Assembly: GCA_902578315.1 (NCBI GenBank)
Contig: CACHCL010000005.1
Coordinates: 1 to 64,000, forward strand
Length of the DNA stretch: 64,000 nucleotides
DNA from: an uncultured Pelagibacteraceae bacterium
Lineage (GTDB): Bacteria > Pseudomonadota > Alphaproteobacteria > Pelagibacterales > Pelagibacteraceae
Direction of reading: 5' to 3'
The notes beneath the pieces were generated by a model. That model was not told the origin of the DNA. It saw only the letters and a program-made list of their open reading frames with translations, and searched no databases. Below, piece after piece: positions 17,100 to 24,922 of this stretch. A program made the position numbers and the translations under genes. The stretch's first letter is position 1, and every line of letters starts with the position of its first letter.

Positions 17100-17108
17100 T
17101 TAGCATAA

Positions 17109-17136
17109 TTGACGCACCTACTAGTGGGTATATGAT
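17109..17136 (+). promoter_or_regulatory. sigma-70 promoter for the 71-residue gene
   Basis: TTGACG (17109-17114), a 16-base spacer and TATGAT (17131-17136) make a strong promoter by eye, with transcription predicted near 17143 and the ATG at 17172. This supports the small divergent gene as real. Confidence 0.6.
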
Positions 17137-17171
17137 GTTGATAACTTTACAGAAATGAGGTTAATAGAGTT

Positions 17172-17387
17172 ATGTTACAAATTAATCCAAAAAAATTTAA
17201 AAAAATTCACAACAAAACAATTCCATCTCCTTTAAGACCAAAATTTAGGAATAAAGCTGAAACAAATATTTATTTTCTCTCAAAAAGAAAATTTCAGGGT
17301 GAAAAAAGACAAACATTCATTAAAAATATAAAATTTATAATTGGAATTACATTATTAGTTGTTGGTGGATATTTTCTCTCTAATTAA
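17172..17387 (+). CDS. 71-residue basic protein with C-terminal membrane anchor
   Basis: A small Lys/Arg/Asn-rich protein with one hydrophobic segment at about residues 51-68 (KFIIGITLLVVGGYF) and a short tail, so probably a tail-anchored inner-membrane protein with a cytoplasmic basic domain. It has its own promoter-like sequence and GAGG (17157-17160) 11 bases before the ATG. It diverges from fbpA next to the Fur boxes and converges on the hydratase gene with an 8-base overlap. I do not recognise a family; a link to iron is only by position. Confidence 0.6.
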   Translation: MLQINPKKFKKIHNKTIPSPLRPKFRNKAETNIYFLSKRKFQGEKRQTFIKNIKFIIGITLLVVGGYFLSN

Positions 17388-18156
17388 TCTTAGTTTTTAC
17401 AGATCCTAATCTTTCAATTCTACCTTTATAAATACCTTTGTTCAAAATTGGAACAACTCCAACAGAGGAACCCGTAAACACATAAAAATCTTTGTCATGT
17501 TTTATTTTATCTTTCTGAAGCTTATTTAAAACAAATAATAAAGAATTCATAGGATTTATATATACTGTATTAGTATTTCCATTTACAGACTGTTTAATCT
17601 TTGAATTAGAAATATTAGTTTTTAAGTTTTTAACATTGTTATTTCTAAATTTCTTTCTTGGACCAATGATAAATTTCATGTTAGCTCCAAAATCAGAACA
17701 TAAATCCCCAAAACTTTTAATCCCTTTTTTCTTTTGCCTATAACCAACAACCTCAATACAGGGTCCGATATGAGTTATGAAATTTTTCATATTTTTTATT
17801 GAAATTTTTTTCTTAAAATTAAAAAAACTTTTTTTAAGATAGTAGTAGACTTCTAATTCTATACCTAAAGTATATTTATTTATCTTGACGGATTTATTAT
17901 TTTTAAGCACATTGTGTTCATACACTGAGGCATAAAAAGGTTCTTTTTCCCTCAGTTTTTTTATAACAGGTATGCCCGTCCCGCCCGCTTTAAATCCTAT
18001 AATTGGTCTTTTAATTTTACTCTCACAAATTTTTCTAAACTTTTGAGCATTTGAGAGTTTTTTTGTATAATTGCTTGAAATAGGACTTATTATTTTATTT
18101 TTAAGAAAAGCATTTACAAGTTTGTTAGCAGCCAAATTTATATTTTTATTTTTCAT
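17380..18156 (-). CDS. MhpD-like 2-oxo acid hydratase/decarboxylase family protein
   Basis: 258 residues, related to 2-keto-4-pentenoate hydratase and 4-oxalocrotonate decarboxylase (FAH-like fold). Family landmarks: IGFKAGGTG near residues 53-61, GIELEVYYYL with the metal-binding Glu region near 97-106, and a C-terminal SSVGVVPILNKG segment. It is poorer in conserved residues than the paralogue at 62886-63665, so the substrate cannot be predicted; it may act on an unrecognised 2-oxo acid. The start codon overlaps the pfkA stop by one base, so the two are probably coupled. Confidence 0.7.
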   Translation of the reverse strand: MKNKNINLAANKLVNAFLKNKIISPISSNYTKKLSNAQKFRKICESKIKRPIIGFKAGGTGIPVIKKLREKEPFYASVYEHNVLKNNKSVKINKYTLGIELEVYYYLKKSFFNFKKKISIKNMKNFITHIGPCIEVVGYRQKKKGIKSFGDLCSDFGANMKFIIGPRKKFRNNNVKNLKTNISNSKIKQSVNGNTNTVYINPMNSLLFVLNKLQKDKIKHDKDFYVFTGSSVGVVPILNKGIYKGRIERLGSVKTKIN

Positions 18157-19244
18157 TATAAATCATCTCCCAAATATACCCCTAGTGAAAGGGCTGTTTC
18201 AACCAAAGAATCTTTTCTCTCGACATTTTTATAAGTTTTGATTCCTTCGTCAATAGGAACATCAACTACTCTTCTATCTTTCCAGGCTACCATTCGATCA
18301 AATTTTTTTTGATTTAATAAATCTACAGCATATACTCCAAAAGCGCTTGCTAGTATTCTATCGCTTGCTGTTGGAGGAGCTCCCCTTTGAACATGACCAA
18401 GTGAAGTTACTCTACATTCAACATCTGTTTTTTTCATGAGTTCTTGCGCTATGTAATCTCCAATACCACCAAGCCTTTGCTCACCGTCCATATATTTGTG
18501 TAATACTCGAGACCCATCTTCTTTTTTAACCGCCTCTGCAACTATGATTAATGAATGTGGAACATCATGTTTTTTCATTGAATTAAGTTTTTTGATTATT
18601 CCATTTATCGAATATTTAATCTCTGGTATCAAAATAATATCTGCACCACCTGCAATACCAGCATTAAGAGCTATATGTCCGGCATCTCTCCCCATAACTT
18701 CAAGTATCATAGATCTTCTATGACTGGCGGCTGTAGATTGAAGATTATCTAAAGCTTGAGTAGCAACATCAACTGCAGTATGAAAACCTATTGAACTTTC
18801 TGTTGCTCCAACGTCATTGTCAATTGTTTTTGGTATAGCTACAATTTTCATATCACCATTTTTAGCAAGCTTCTTTAATATTTGCATACTACCATCTCCA
18901 CCTATAATTACTAAACCATCAAGTTTCATTGAGTGATAACCCTCTATTATTTCTTTTGACTTATCGACGTATTTGCCATCTGGAGTGGGAATTTTAAATG
19001 GATTTCCTTTATTTGTTGATCCTAAAAAAGTTCCACCTTGTCTTAATAAATATCCCCCAAAGGTTTTATAAGTTAGTTGTATCGCATCAACTGGACGTTT
19101 TATTAATCCAGCTGTACCATCTCTTATTCCGTATACATCCATGTTATACTTATTTTTTGCTCTATAAAATATCGATCTTATTGCTGCATTAAGACCTCCG
19201 CAGTCACCACCACTTGTTAAAATTCCAATTTTTTTATTACTCAT
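18156..19244 (-). CDS. pfkA: 6-phosphofructokinase (phosphate donor uncertain)
   Basis: Phosphorylates fructose 6-phosphate in glycolysis, 362 residues. N-terminal ILTSGGDCGGLNA binds nucleotide or PPi; GGDGS at 115-119 and PKTIDND at 138-144 form the active site. The two donor-discriminating positions disagree: Gly118 (E. coli Gly104) is the ATP-type residue, while Lys139 (E. coli Gly124) is the residue of PPi-using and plant-like enzymes. Such Gly/Lys combinations occur in ATP-dependent clades, so the donor is left open. It diverges from pyk over 64 bases, pairing the two control enzymes of glycolysis. Confidence 0.88.
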   Translation of the reverse strand: MSNKKIGILTSGGDCGGLNAAIRSIFYRAKNKYNMDVYGIRDGTAGLIKRPVDAIQLTYKTFGGYLLRQGGTFLGSTNKGNPFKIPTPDGKYVDKSKEIIEGYHSMKLDGLVIIGGDGSMQILKKLAKNGDMKIVAIPKTIDNDVGATESSIGFHTAVDVATQALDNLQSTAASHRRSMILEVMGRDAGHIALNAGIAGGADIILIPEIKYSINGIIKKLNSMKKHDVPHSLIIVAEAVKKEDGSRVLHKYMDGEQRLGGIGDYIAQELMKKTDVECRVTSLGHVQRGAPPTASDRILASAFGVYAVDLLNQKKFDRMVAWKDRRVVDVPIDEGIKTYKNVERKDSLVETALSLGVYLGDDL

Positions 19245-19308
19245 TTAAATTAATTTTCTTTAATATTTTTTTTTAAGGAAAGTGGTGTTATAACATAAAA
19301 ATCTCTTA

Positions 19309-20721
19309 ATGGAAAAAAAAGCAAAAATTATAGCTACTTTAGGCCCAGCAATTTATAGTGAAAATAAGTTAAAAAAGCTTGTAGATCTTGGTGTCGATGC
19401 GTTTAGAATTAATTTTAGTCATAATACTGATGGGATAAATAAAATAATTTCAAAGATACGTAAAGTCGAAAAAAAAAAAGAAAAAAAATTATCTCTGATA
19501 GCTGATCTTCAAGGAGTAAAACTTAGAATAGGTAAAGTTAAAAATGAGAGCCAACAAATCGAATTTAAACAAACATTTGTATTTGACAGTAAAAAAATCC
19601 CCGGAGATACTAAAAGAGTAAATTTTCCTTATCCAAAAATAATAAAAAAATTAAAAAAGGGTAATAAAATTTTAATAGATGATGGAAAGTTTTTTTTTAC
19701 AGTAATTGGTAAAAAAAGAAATTCAGTAATTACAAAATGTCTAAGTCAAAATTGTGTATTAAAGAGTAATAAGAGTTTTCATGTTCCAAATTTAGATATT
19801 ACATTTAATAAACTAACAGAAAAAGATAAAAAAGATATCAAGACCGCAGTTAAACTCGGTTGTAATTGGATTGCATTATCTTATTTGCAAAATGAAAGAC
19901 TAATATTAGAAACAAGAAAACTCATAAATAAAGATATGGGCATTATCTCAAAGATTGAAAATAAACATGCGCTTAAAAATATCAAAAAAATTATTCAAGC
20001 GACAGACTCAATCATGATTGCCAGAGGAGATTTGGCCATTGATATTGGTCATAGCGAAGTTCCTAAGGTTCAATTAAGTCTTATAAAAAAATGTTCTCAA
20101 TTTTCTAAATCTGTAATAGTTGCTACTCAGATGTTAGAAAGCATGATTGAAAATAACACTGCAACTAGAGCTGAGATAAATGATATTGCAACTGCAATTT
20201 TTCAAGGTGCAGACACTGTTATGTTGTCTGCAGAAGCAGCTATTGGTAAATTTCCCACTCAAGCTGTTTCGACTATGACTCAAACTATTTTATCAACTGA
20301 AAAATATAAAAGAGAACATATAGAAGATTTTAAAAATTCAATTATTACAAATAAAGATCCAGTAAAATCTATTCTTTTGTCTGTAAAAGATATGGCTTAT
20401 AATCCAGATGTCAAAGCTATCATAGTATTTTCTAATTCTGGTAAGTCTGCAAAACTTGTTTCGGCAATGCGTCCTGCTGCAAAAATAGTAACTATATCAC
20501 CTAACATAAACGTAAGTAGACAAGTATCATTGCTTTGGGGTGTACAATCAATAAATAGCAGAGATGCAAATGGATGGAAAGATATGATGTCCATATCTAA
20601 AGTAATAATAAAAAAGCTTAAATTTATTAAAAGGAATGACTTTGTTGTTATTACTGCAGGTTTACCTTTCGGTAAGGCAGGCATGACTAATATGGTTAGG
20701 TTATACAAAGTTGGCTCCTGA
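19309..20721 (+). CDS. pyk: pyruvate kinase
   Basis: Converts phosphoenolpyruvate and ADP to pyruvate and ATP in the cytoplasm; 470 residues, the normal length. The start AKIIATLGPAI and the early RINFSH are canonical, the catalytic lysine lies in SKIENKHALKN, and the divalent-metal and substrate region reads IMIARGDLAIDIG. The C-terminal domain ends in the usual AGLPFGKAGMTNMVRL. It diverges from pfkA. Its stop overlaps the start of a 57-residue ORF as TGATG. Confidence 0.95.
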   Translation: MEKKAKIIATLGPAIYSENKLKKLVDLGVDAFRINFSHNTDGINKIISKIRKVEKKKEKKLSLIADLQGVKLRIGKVKNESQQIEFKQTFVFDSKKIPGDTKRVNFPYPKIIKKLKKGNKILIDDGKFFFTVIGKKRNSVITKCLSQNCVLKSNKSFHVPNLDITFNKLTEKDKKDIKTAVKLGCNWIALSYLQNERLILETRKLINKDMGIISKIENKHALKNIKKIIQATDSIMIARGDLAIDIGHSEVPKVQLSLIKKCSQFSKSVIVATQMLESMIENNTATRAEINDIATAIFQGADTVMLSAEAAIGKFPTQAVSTMTQTILSTEKYKREHIEDFKNSIITNKDPVKSILLSVKDMAYNPDVKAIIVFSNSGKSAKLVSAMRPAAKIVTISPNINVSRQVSLLWGVQSINSRDANGWKDMMSISKVIIKKLKFIKRNDFVVITAGLPFGKAGMTNMVRLYKVGS

Positions 20722-20894
20722 TGAAAGATAATTTTAGTATAGATGAGATACTGTCAGCAGTAAGTGATCTCCAAAATTTCAAAAAAGAAAAAAGTAATAA
20801 ATTCTCAAAAGATTCTCTTTCTAAACATGATAATTCAGATATACCAAAAAATACTCTTCGATTAATTGAAGAAGCTGAAAAATCTAAAAGTTAA
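20721..20894 (+). CDS. 57-residue hypothetical protein coupled to pyk
   Basis: ATG at 20721 overlaps the pyk stop by one base (TGATG) and the frame ends at TAA 20894, overlapping the convergent gap gene by 4 bases. The product is soluble, highly charged and probably helical: it begins MKDNFSIDEILSAVSDL, has a Lys/Ser-rich middle and ends with the helix LRLIEEAEKSKS. The SIDEIL opening faintly recalls small alphaproteobacterial scaffold-protein motifs (PopZ-type), but this is too weak to name it. The coupling and clean fit between two genes argue for a real gene. Confidence 0.55.
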   Translation: MKDNFSIDEILSAVSDLQNFKKEKSNKFSKDSLSKHDNSDIPKNTLRLIEEAEKSKS

Positions 20895-21895
20895 ATTAAC
20901 TTAGCAATTTGTAGAGCTGTATCGCACATTCTGTTTGAGAAGCCCCATTCATTATCATACCAAGAAAGTACTCTGCTAAATTTTCCTTTGATTACTTGCG
21001 TTTGTGTTACATCAAAGATAGAGCTATGGGGATTATGATTAAAGTCTTTTGATACTAAAGGTTTTTGATTTACATCTAAAATACCTTTTAATTCACCTTT
21101 TGCAGCCGTTGTCATTGCTTCATTTATACTTTCAGATGTTACATTTTTCTCAGTTACTAAAGTAAAATCAATTAAAGAAACATTAGGAGTTGGAACTCTA
21201 ATAGCCGTACCATCTAATTTGCCTTTTAGGCTTGGAAGAACTAGACTCATAGCTTTCGCTGCACCAGTTGAGGTAGGTATCATTGCACCTTCCGTTGATC
21301 TAGCTCTCCTCAAATCTTTATGCAATGTGTCTAAAAGCTTTTGATCGCCTGTATAACTGTGAATAGTAGTCATGTAACCATAATTAATACCAAAAGTTTT
21401 TTCTAAAACCATAGCAACCGGGGCTAAACAATTGGTCGTGCAAGAACCATTTGAAATAATATTGTGCTCTTTTTTTAAATCTTTACTATTAACTCCTTGA
21501 ACTATAGTAAAATCTACCTCTTTACCTGGGGCGGAAATTATTACTTTTTTTGCTCCCCCTTTTATATGTTTTTCTGCAGATGATTTGTCTAAAAATATAC
21601 CTGTACATTCTAAAACAACATCCGCACCTACTTTTGCCCAAGGGATATTAGCAGGATCTTTTTCAGCAAAAACTTTTATTTCTTGATCACCTAATTTAAA
21701 TCCTTCTTTTGAAGTATTAATTTCTTCTTTGATAATACCATGTGTACTATCATATTTAATCAAGTGTGCATTAGTTTCAATAGAACCAAGATCATTAATA
21801 GCTACAACTTTTATTTTATTTCTATAGTTCTCTAATATAGCTCTAAGAATTAATCTGCCTATTCTTCCGAAACCATTGATGCCTATGTTAATCAT
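20891..21895 (-). CDS. gap: glyceraldehyde-3-phosphate dehydrogenase, type I
   Basis: NAD-dependent glycolytic enzyme, 334 residues. NGFGRIGR at 8-15 binds NAD; the catalytic Cys152 lies in SNGSCTTNCLAP; the C-terminal SWYDNEWGFSNRM is canonical. The AINDLG segment (about 32-37) is the usual NAD-preferring version. It is not next to pgk, as it is in many bacteria. It is the last core gene before the accessory glycan cassette. Confidence 0.96.
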   Translation of the reverse strand: MINIGINGFGRIGRLILRAILENYRNKIKVVAINDLGSIETNAHLIKYDSTHGIIKEEINTSKEGFKLGDQEIKVFAEKDPANIPWAKVGADVVLECTGIFLDKSSAEKHIKGGAKKVIISAPGKEVDFTIVQGVNSKDLKKEHNIISNGSCTTNCLAPVAMVLEKTFGINYGYMTTIHSYTGDQKLLDTLHKDLRRARSTEGAMIPTSTGAAKAMSLVLPSLKGKLDGTAIRVPTPNVSLIDFTLVTEKNVTSESINEAMTTAAKGELKGILDVNQKPLVSKDFNHNPHSSIFDVTQTQVIKGKFSRVLSWYDNEWGFSNRMCDTALQIAKLI

Positions 21896-21956
21896 TTTAT
21901 AAAATTGATAATAATTTATTATTCTATTTTAATATTAGAAGCAAATAGAATATATG

Positions 21957-22877
21957 TTAGTTATTTGTTGCAATATCAAAAATTAAATCCTGAATAATTG
22001 GCCCTGGAATATATTTATTGACTGTTCCACTGCAGAAAATATTAATTTTTTTTGATTTTTTTGAAATAAACTTTCTTACTGGTTCATTATTTATTCTCAA
22101 ATTAGCTATATGGTTTGACAAAAAAAATCTTAATTTATAACTTTTCATTTTCATTAATTCCTTACATGAGATTTCAATATTTTTAGTTTTTGATGAGAAT
22201 TTTTGAAGAATTAAAGATGATTTAACTGATTTGTAATTTTTTGATTTCCTTCTAAAAAGTTTTTCAAATATATAAAATAAAGGCATTGGAATGAAGTAAT
22301 TCTTTTTTTTATCGATTAAAAGATTTGGAACATAAGTACAATTTCCGTCCTCGAAAGAAATAATATCTCTAGAGTCTATTATTTCGGAATTATACAAAAG
22401 CTTTATTAGATTAAGATTCCCAATACAAAGTGTTAATGTTTCTGTAGAATATATTTCTTTATCAGATACTAATTCTATTTTATTTTTTTTAATATTAATC
22501 TTTCTCACCTTATTTAATAAGGCTTTGTTTTTGAAATTTTCTTTTTTTATTCTAAAAATATTATCATTTTTATCTACAAGATTACACGTGTTAGAAAAAT
22601 GAGAATTCTCGCTAAATATATTTTGAATTTTGAATAATCTTTTTTCAAATAATTTTTTGTAATTTCTATTTTTTAAAAATCTTTTGTGTCTGGAAAAGTT
22701 TATATAACCGCCCCAAATATTACTATTTCCCCCTAATCCTTCAAATTCATAAAAATTTTTGCTTTTTAAAATTTTTTTTTGATCTCCAGTCAAGACTTTA
22801 GGTTTACCTTTTTTAATATGAAAATACACAAATGAACTCATTCCAGAACCTAACAAAATATTTTTGATATAAATCAT
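21957..22877 (-). CDS. FAD-dependent oxidoreductase-like protein (GMC-like), glycan cluster
   Basis: 306 residues. A short Rossmann start GSGMSS at 10-15 and the motif GLGGNSNIWGGY at 47-58 resemble FAD-binding GMC-like oxidoreductases that occur in polysaccharide loci; a late Gly-rich GPIIQD segment could close the FAD site. It is much shorter than the usual 500 or more residues and very Lys/Asn-rich, so it may be a reduced form with a changed substrate or only a cofactor-binding relic. It overlaps the GNAT gene by 4 bases. The proposed role is oxidation of a sugar or lipid-linked intermediate, by context only. Confidence 0.55.
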   Translation of the reverse strand: MIYIKNILLGSGMSSFVYFHIKKGKPKVLTGDQKKILKSKNFYEFEGLGGNSNIWGGYINFSRHKRFLKNRNYKKLFEKRLFKIQNIFSENSHFSNTCNLVDKNDNIFRIKKENFKNKALLNKVRKINIKKNKIELVSDKEIYSTETLTLCIGNLNLIKLLYNSEIIDSRDIISFEDGNCTYVPNLLIDKKKNYFIPMPLFYIFEKLFRRKSKNYKSVKSSLILQKFSSKTKNIEISCKELMKMKSYKLRFFLSNHIANLRINNEPVRKFISKKSKKINIFCSGTVNKYIPGPIIQDLIFDIATNN

Positions 22878-23440
22878 TTATAAAAATCTTTTTTTAAATA
22901 TATCAAATTTTTTACTTTATGGAGAAATGCAAAATTATTTCTTTTGTAATAATTTTGCGCTTTTTTATTCTTTTTATCAAAGCAAAGAAATAAAACTTTT
23001 GCATTATGATTATTTAGAATTTTCTTGTAAAAATTATTAAGAATATTGTCTTTTCTTTCAATAGAAATGTTAGAAAAATTTTTTTTAATAATTATTAGAT
23101 GTAATAAATGAAGGTAGTCTGTTTTAATTTTTATAGTAGATTTTTTAGACATTGAACTAAAAACTGTAATTAAATTAACAAAAAGCTGTATTGGATGTTG
23201 AAAAAAGTAATTAATCATTTTTTCATTCATAGAAATATAATTTTTGTAATCAATGACAGTAACAATAGCTGAGATATTCTTTTTTTTTTTAACACTGTAA
23301 ACATGTATTATTTTTTTAGAGACCATGTAAACAAAAAACCTAAGCCCCAATTTTTTAAAAACACTATCTTGAATATTTTCACTGATTATGTCGAAAATTT
23401 TACTTAAATGTTTGTTATTTTTTTGTAATTTATAGGACAT
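22874..23440 (-). CDS. GNAT-like acetyltransferase, glycan cluster
   Basis: 188 residues with a weak GNAT pattern: a C-terminal KKAQNYYKRNNFAFLHKV segment (about 160-177) matches the family's A-x-x-F/Y-Y-x-x-x-G/N-F end motif, preceded by a beta strand (KVLFLCFD). The pyrophosphate-binding RxxGxG/A motif is not obvious. Next to a DegT aminotransferase it could N-acetylate the amino sugar that enzyme makes, which is context-based inference. It lies one base after the aminotransferase gene. Codon composition is even more AT-rich than in flanking core genes. Confidence 0.55.
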   Translation of the reverse strand: MSYKLQKNNKHLSKIFDIISENIQDSVFKKLGLRFFVYMVSKKIIHVYSVKKKKNISAIVTVIDYKNYISMNEKMINYFFQHPIQLFVNLITVFSSMSKKSTIKIKTDYLHLLHLIIIKKNFSNISIERKDNILNNFYKKILNNHNAKVLFLCFDKKNKKAQNYYKRNNFAFLHKVKNLIYLKKDFYK

Positions 23441-23441
23441 T

Positions 23442-24653
23442 TCAAATGAAAGTATTAATTATATTGGAAATTTTTTGAATATCCTTTTTACTAATATTTT
23501 TATGAACCGGGAGACAAAATATTTTAGTTTCAACAAAGTAAGTATCTTTAAAATTTGTTTTATCATCATTTCCATCTATTAAATGGTTATTAATGTACCA
23601 AGTGTGTCTGATGTCATAACCTTCTTCCATAAGCTTTGCATGAGCTTTCTGATTATCTGTATTTTTTAAAACGATAGTATACTCTAACAATGCATTGTCT
23701 TCTGAAAAACAATCAAATTTAGTTGCTACTTGGTCACTAATTAATTGAGAATACAGCATTGCTTTATCACGTCTATCAAGATAATCAGGTTTTACTTTTT
23801 TTAAATTGTAGACTCCTACATCATTCATTATCCAATTAAAGTCATATGAATAACTTTTTGGAATCATTCTTTCATAATTATGGTAAAGTATCGGATATAT
23901 TTTTTTTAAAATAAAATTAATTTTTTTTTTGTAAACTAAAACTAAAAAGTAATGAAAAAATTGGTAAACAAAGTTATTAAAAAAAAATTTTAAAATTAAA
24001 ATTGTTAATAAAAGATTAATAGTATTTATAATTGGAAATTTTTCATATTTTTTTTCTGAAACGTATTCATCAAATAGTTGATTATCCTTTATATATATAG
24101 CTCCTCCATTAAGAGTATTTAAATTTTTCACCACATTAAAACTAAAAAAACCATAATCAGCTAAAGTACCAAGATATTTGTTATTCGATTTAGCACCAAA
24201 ATTAATTGCAGCATCCTCTATTATTGTTATTTTGTTTTTAAATCTACTCAAAAATTTTTCAATATGATTTGAGGTTGAGTATAAGTGAGTAATTATTACA
24301 CCTGCTGAATTATTATCAATTTTTTTTTCTAACTTCTCTTCACTAATCAAGCCCGTAGATTTATCTAAGTCTATATAAATAACTTCACCTCCTGCATATT
24401 TAATTGCATGAATTACAGCCGGAATTGTATAGGGAGCAATAAAAAATTTTTTCTTATTGCTTTTTTTAATTATAATTTTTACTATTTCATATAAAGCAGT
24501 TCTTCCTAAAGATGTTAGTGAAATATTTTTTGTGCCCAGGTGATTTTGAAGCTGGTTATGAAAACTTTTTTTTCTTAAAAAAAAGAATTTTATAATTTGA
24601 AAAAAATTCAATAAATTAAAATTTGTATAAAGTCTTGTTCTTTTAGAAAACAT
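23442..24653 (-). CDS. DegT/DnrJ/EryC1/StrS-family sugar aminotransferase with hydrophobic insertion
   Basis: PLP-dependent aminotransferase acting on keto sugars, 403 residues. TSLGRTALYEIVK (about 47-59) is the cofactor-phosphate region, EDAA at 146-149 the PLP aspartate, and Lys176 in SFNVVKNLNTLNGG the Schiff-base lysine, so it looks active. Residues about 209-245 are an unusual hydrophobic stretch (NLLLTILILKFFF...FHYFLVLVY) where soluble relatives have ordinary helices; it may attach the enzyme to the membrane. Sequence then continues into a normal small domain. Expected product: a nucleotide- or lipid-linked amino sugar. Confidence 0.8.
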   Translation of the reverse strand: MFSKRTRLYTNFNLLNFFQIIKFFFLRKKSFHNQLQNHLGTKNISLTSLGRTALYEIVKIIIKKSNKKKFFIAPYTIPAVIHAIKYAGGEVIYIDLDKSTGLISEEKLEKKIDNNSAGVIITHLYSTSNHIEKFLSRFKNKITIIEDAAINFGAKSNNKYLGTLADYGFFSFNVVKNLNTLNGGAIYIKDNQLFDEYVSEKKYEKFPIINTINLLLTILILKFFFNNFVYQFFHYFLVLVYKKKINFILKKIYPILYHNYERMIPKSYSYDFNWIMNDVGVYNLKKVKPDYLDRRDKAMLYSQLISDQVATKFDCFSEDNALLEYTIVLKNTDNQKAHAKLMEEGYDIRHTWYINNHLIDGNDDKTNFKDTYFVETKIFCLPVHKNISKKDIQKISNIINTFI

Positions 24654-24658
24654 TAAAA

Positions 24659-24922
24659 TTATTTTGAATTCTTTAGCTCTTTTGATATTTTTTCTAAAAA
24701 TTTATTCATAAGAATAGAGTCTTCTTTAGATAAAATTCGTTCTTTTTCTAATCCGTCTTTTATTTCGATTCTAATCTTATCTTTAAAAAAATTAATTTTA
24801 TCTTTTGAAAAGTAGTTTTTAATTTCATTTTCGTAACTTCTTAACGTATAACCGATTGTTAAGTGAAATAATACAAATATTAAAAAACAAGCTACTAAAG
24901 TTTTGTAAACAAATAATTTCAT
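24659..24922 (-). CDS. 87-residue membrane-anchored protein
   Basis: One N-terminal hydrophobic segment at about residues 7-27 (KTLVACFLIFVLFHLTIGY) followed by a charged helical tail of about 60 residues, probably on the periplasmic side. It begins directly after the stop of the GT-C gene (24923) and ends 5 bases before the aminotransferase gene, so it belongs to the same unit. I do not recognise the family. A small accessory subunit of the glycosyltransferase is possible but unproven. Confidence 0.65.
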   Translation of the reverse strand: MKLFVYKTLVACFLIFVLFHLTIGYTLRSYENEIKNYFSKDKINFFKDKIRIEIKDGLEKERILSKEDSILMNKFLEKISKELKNSK

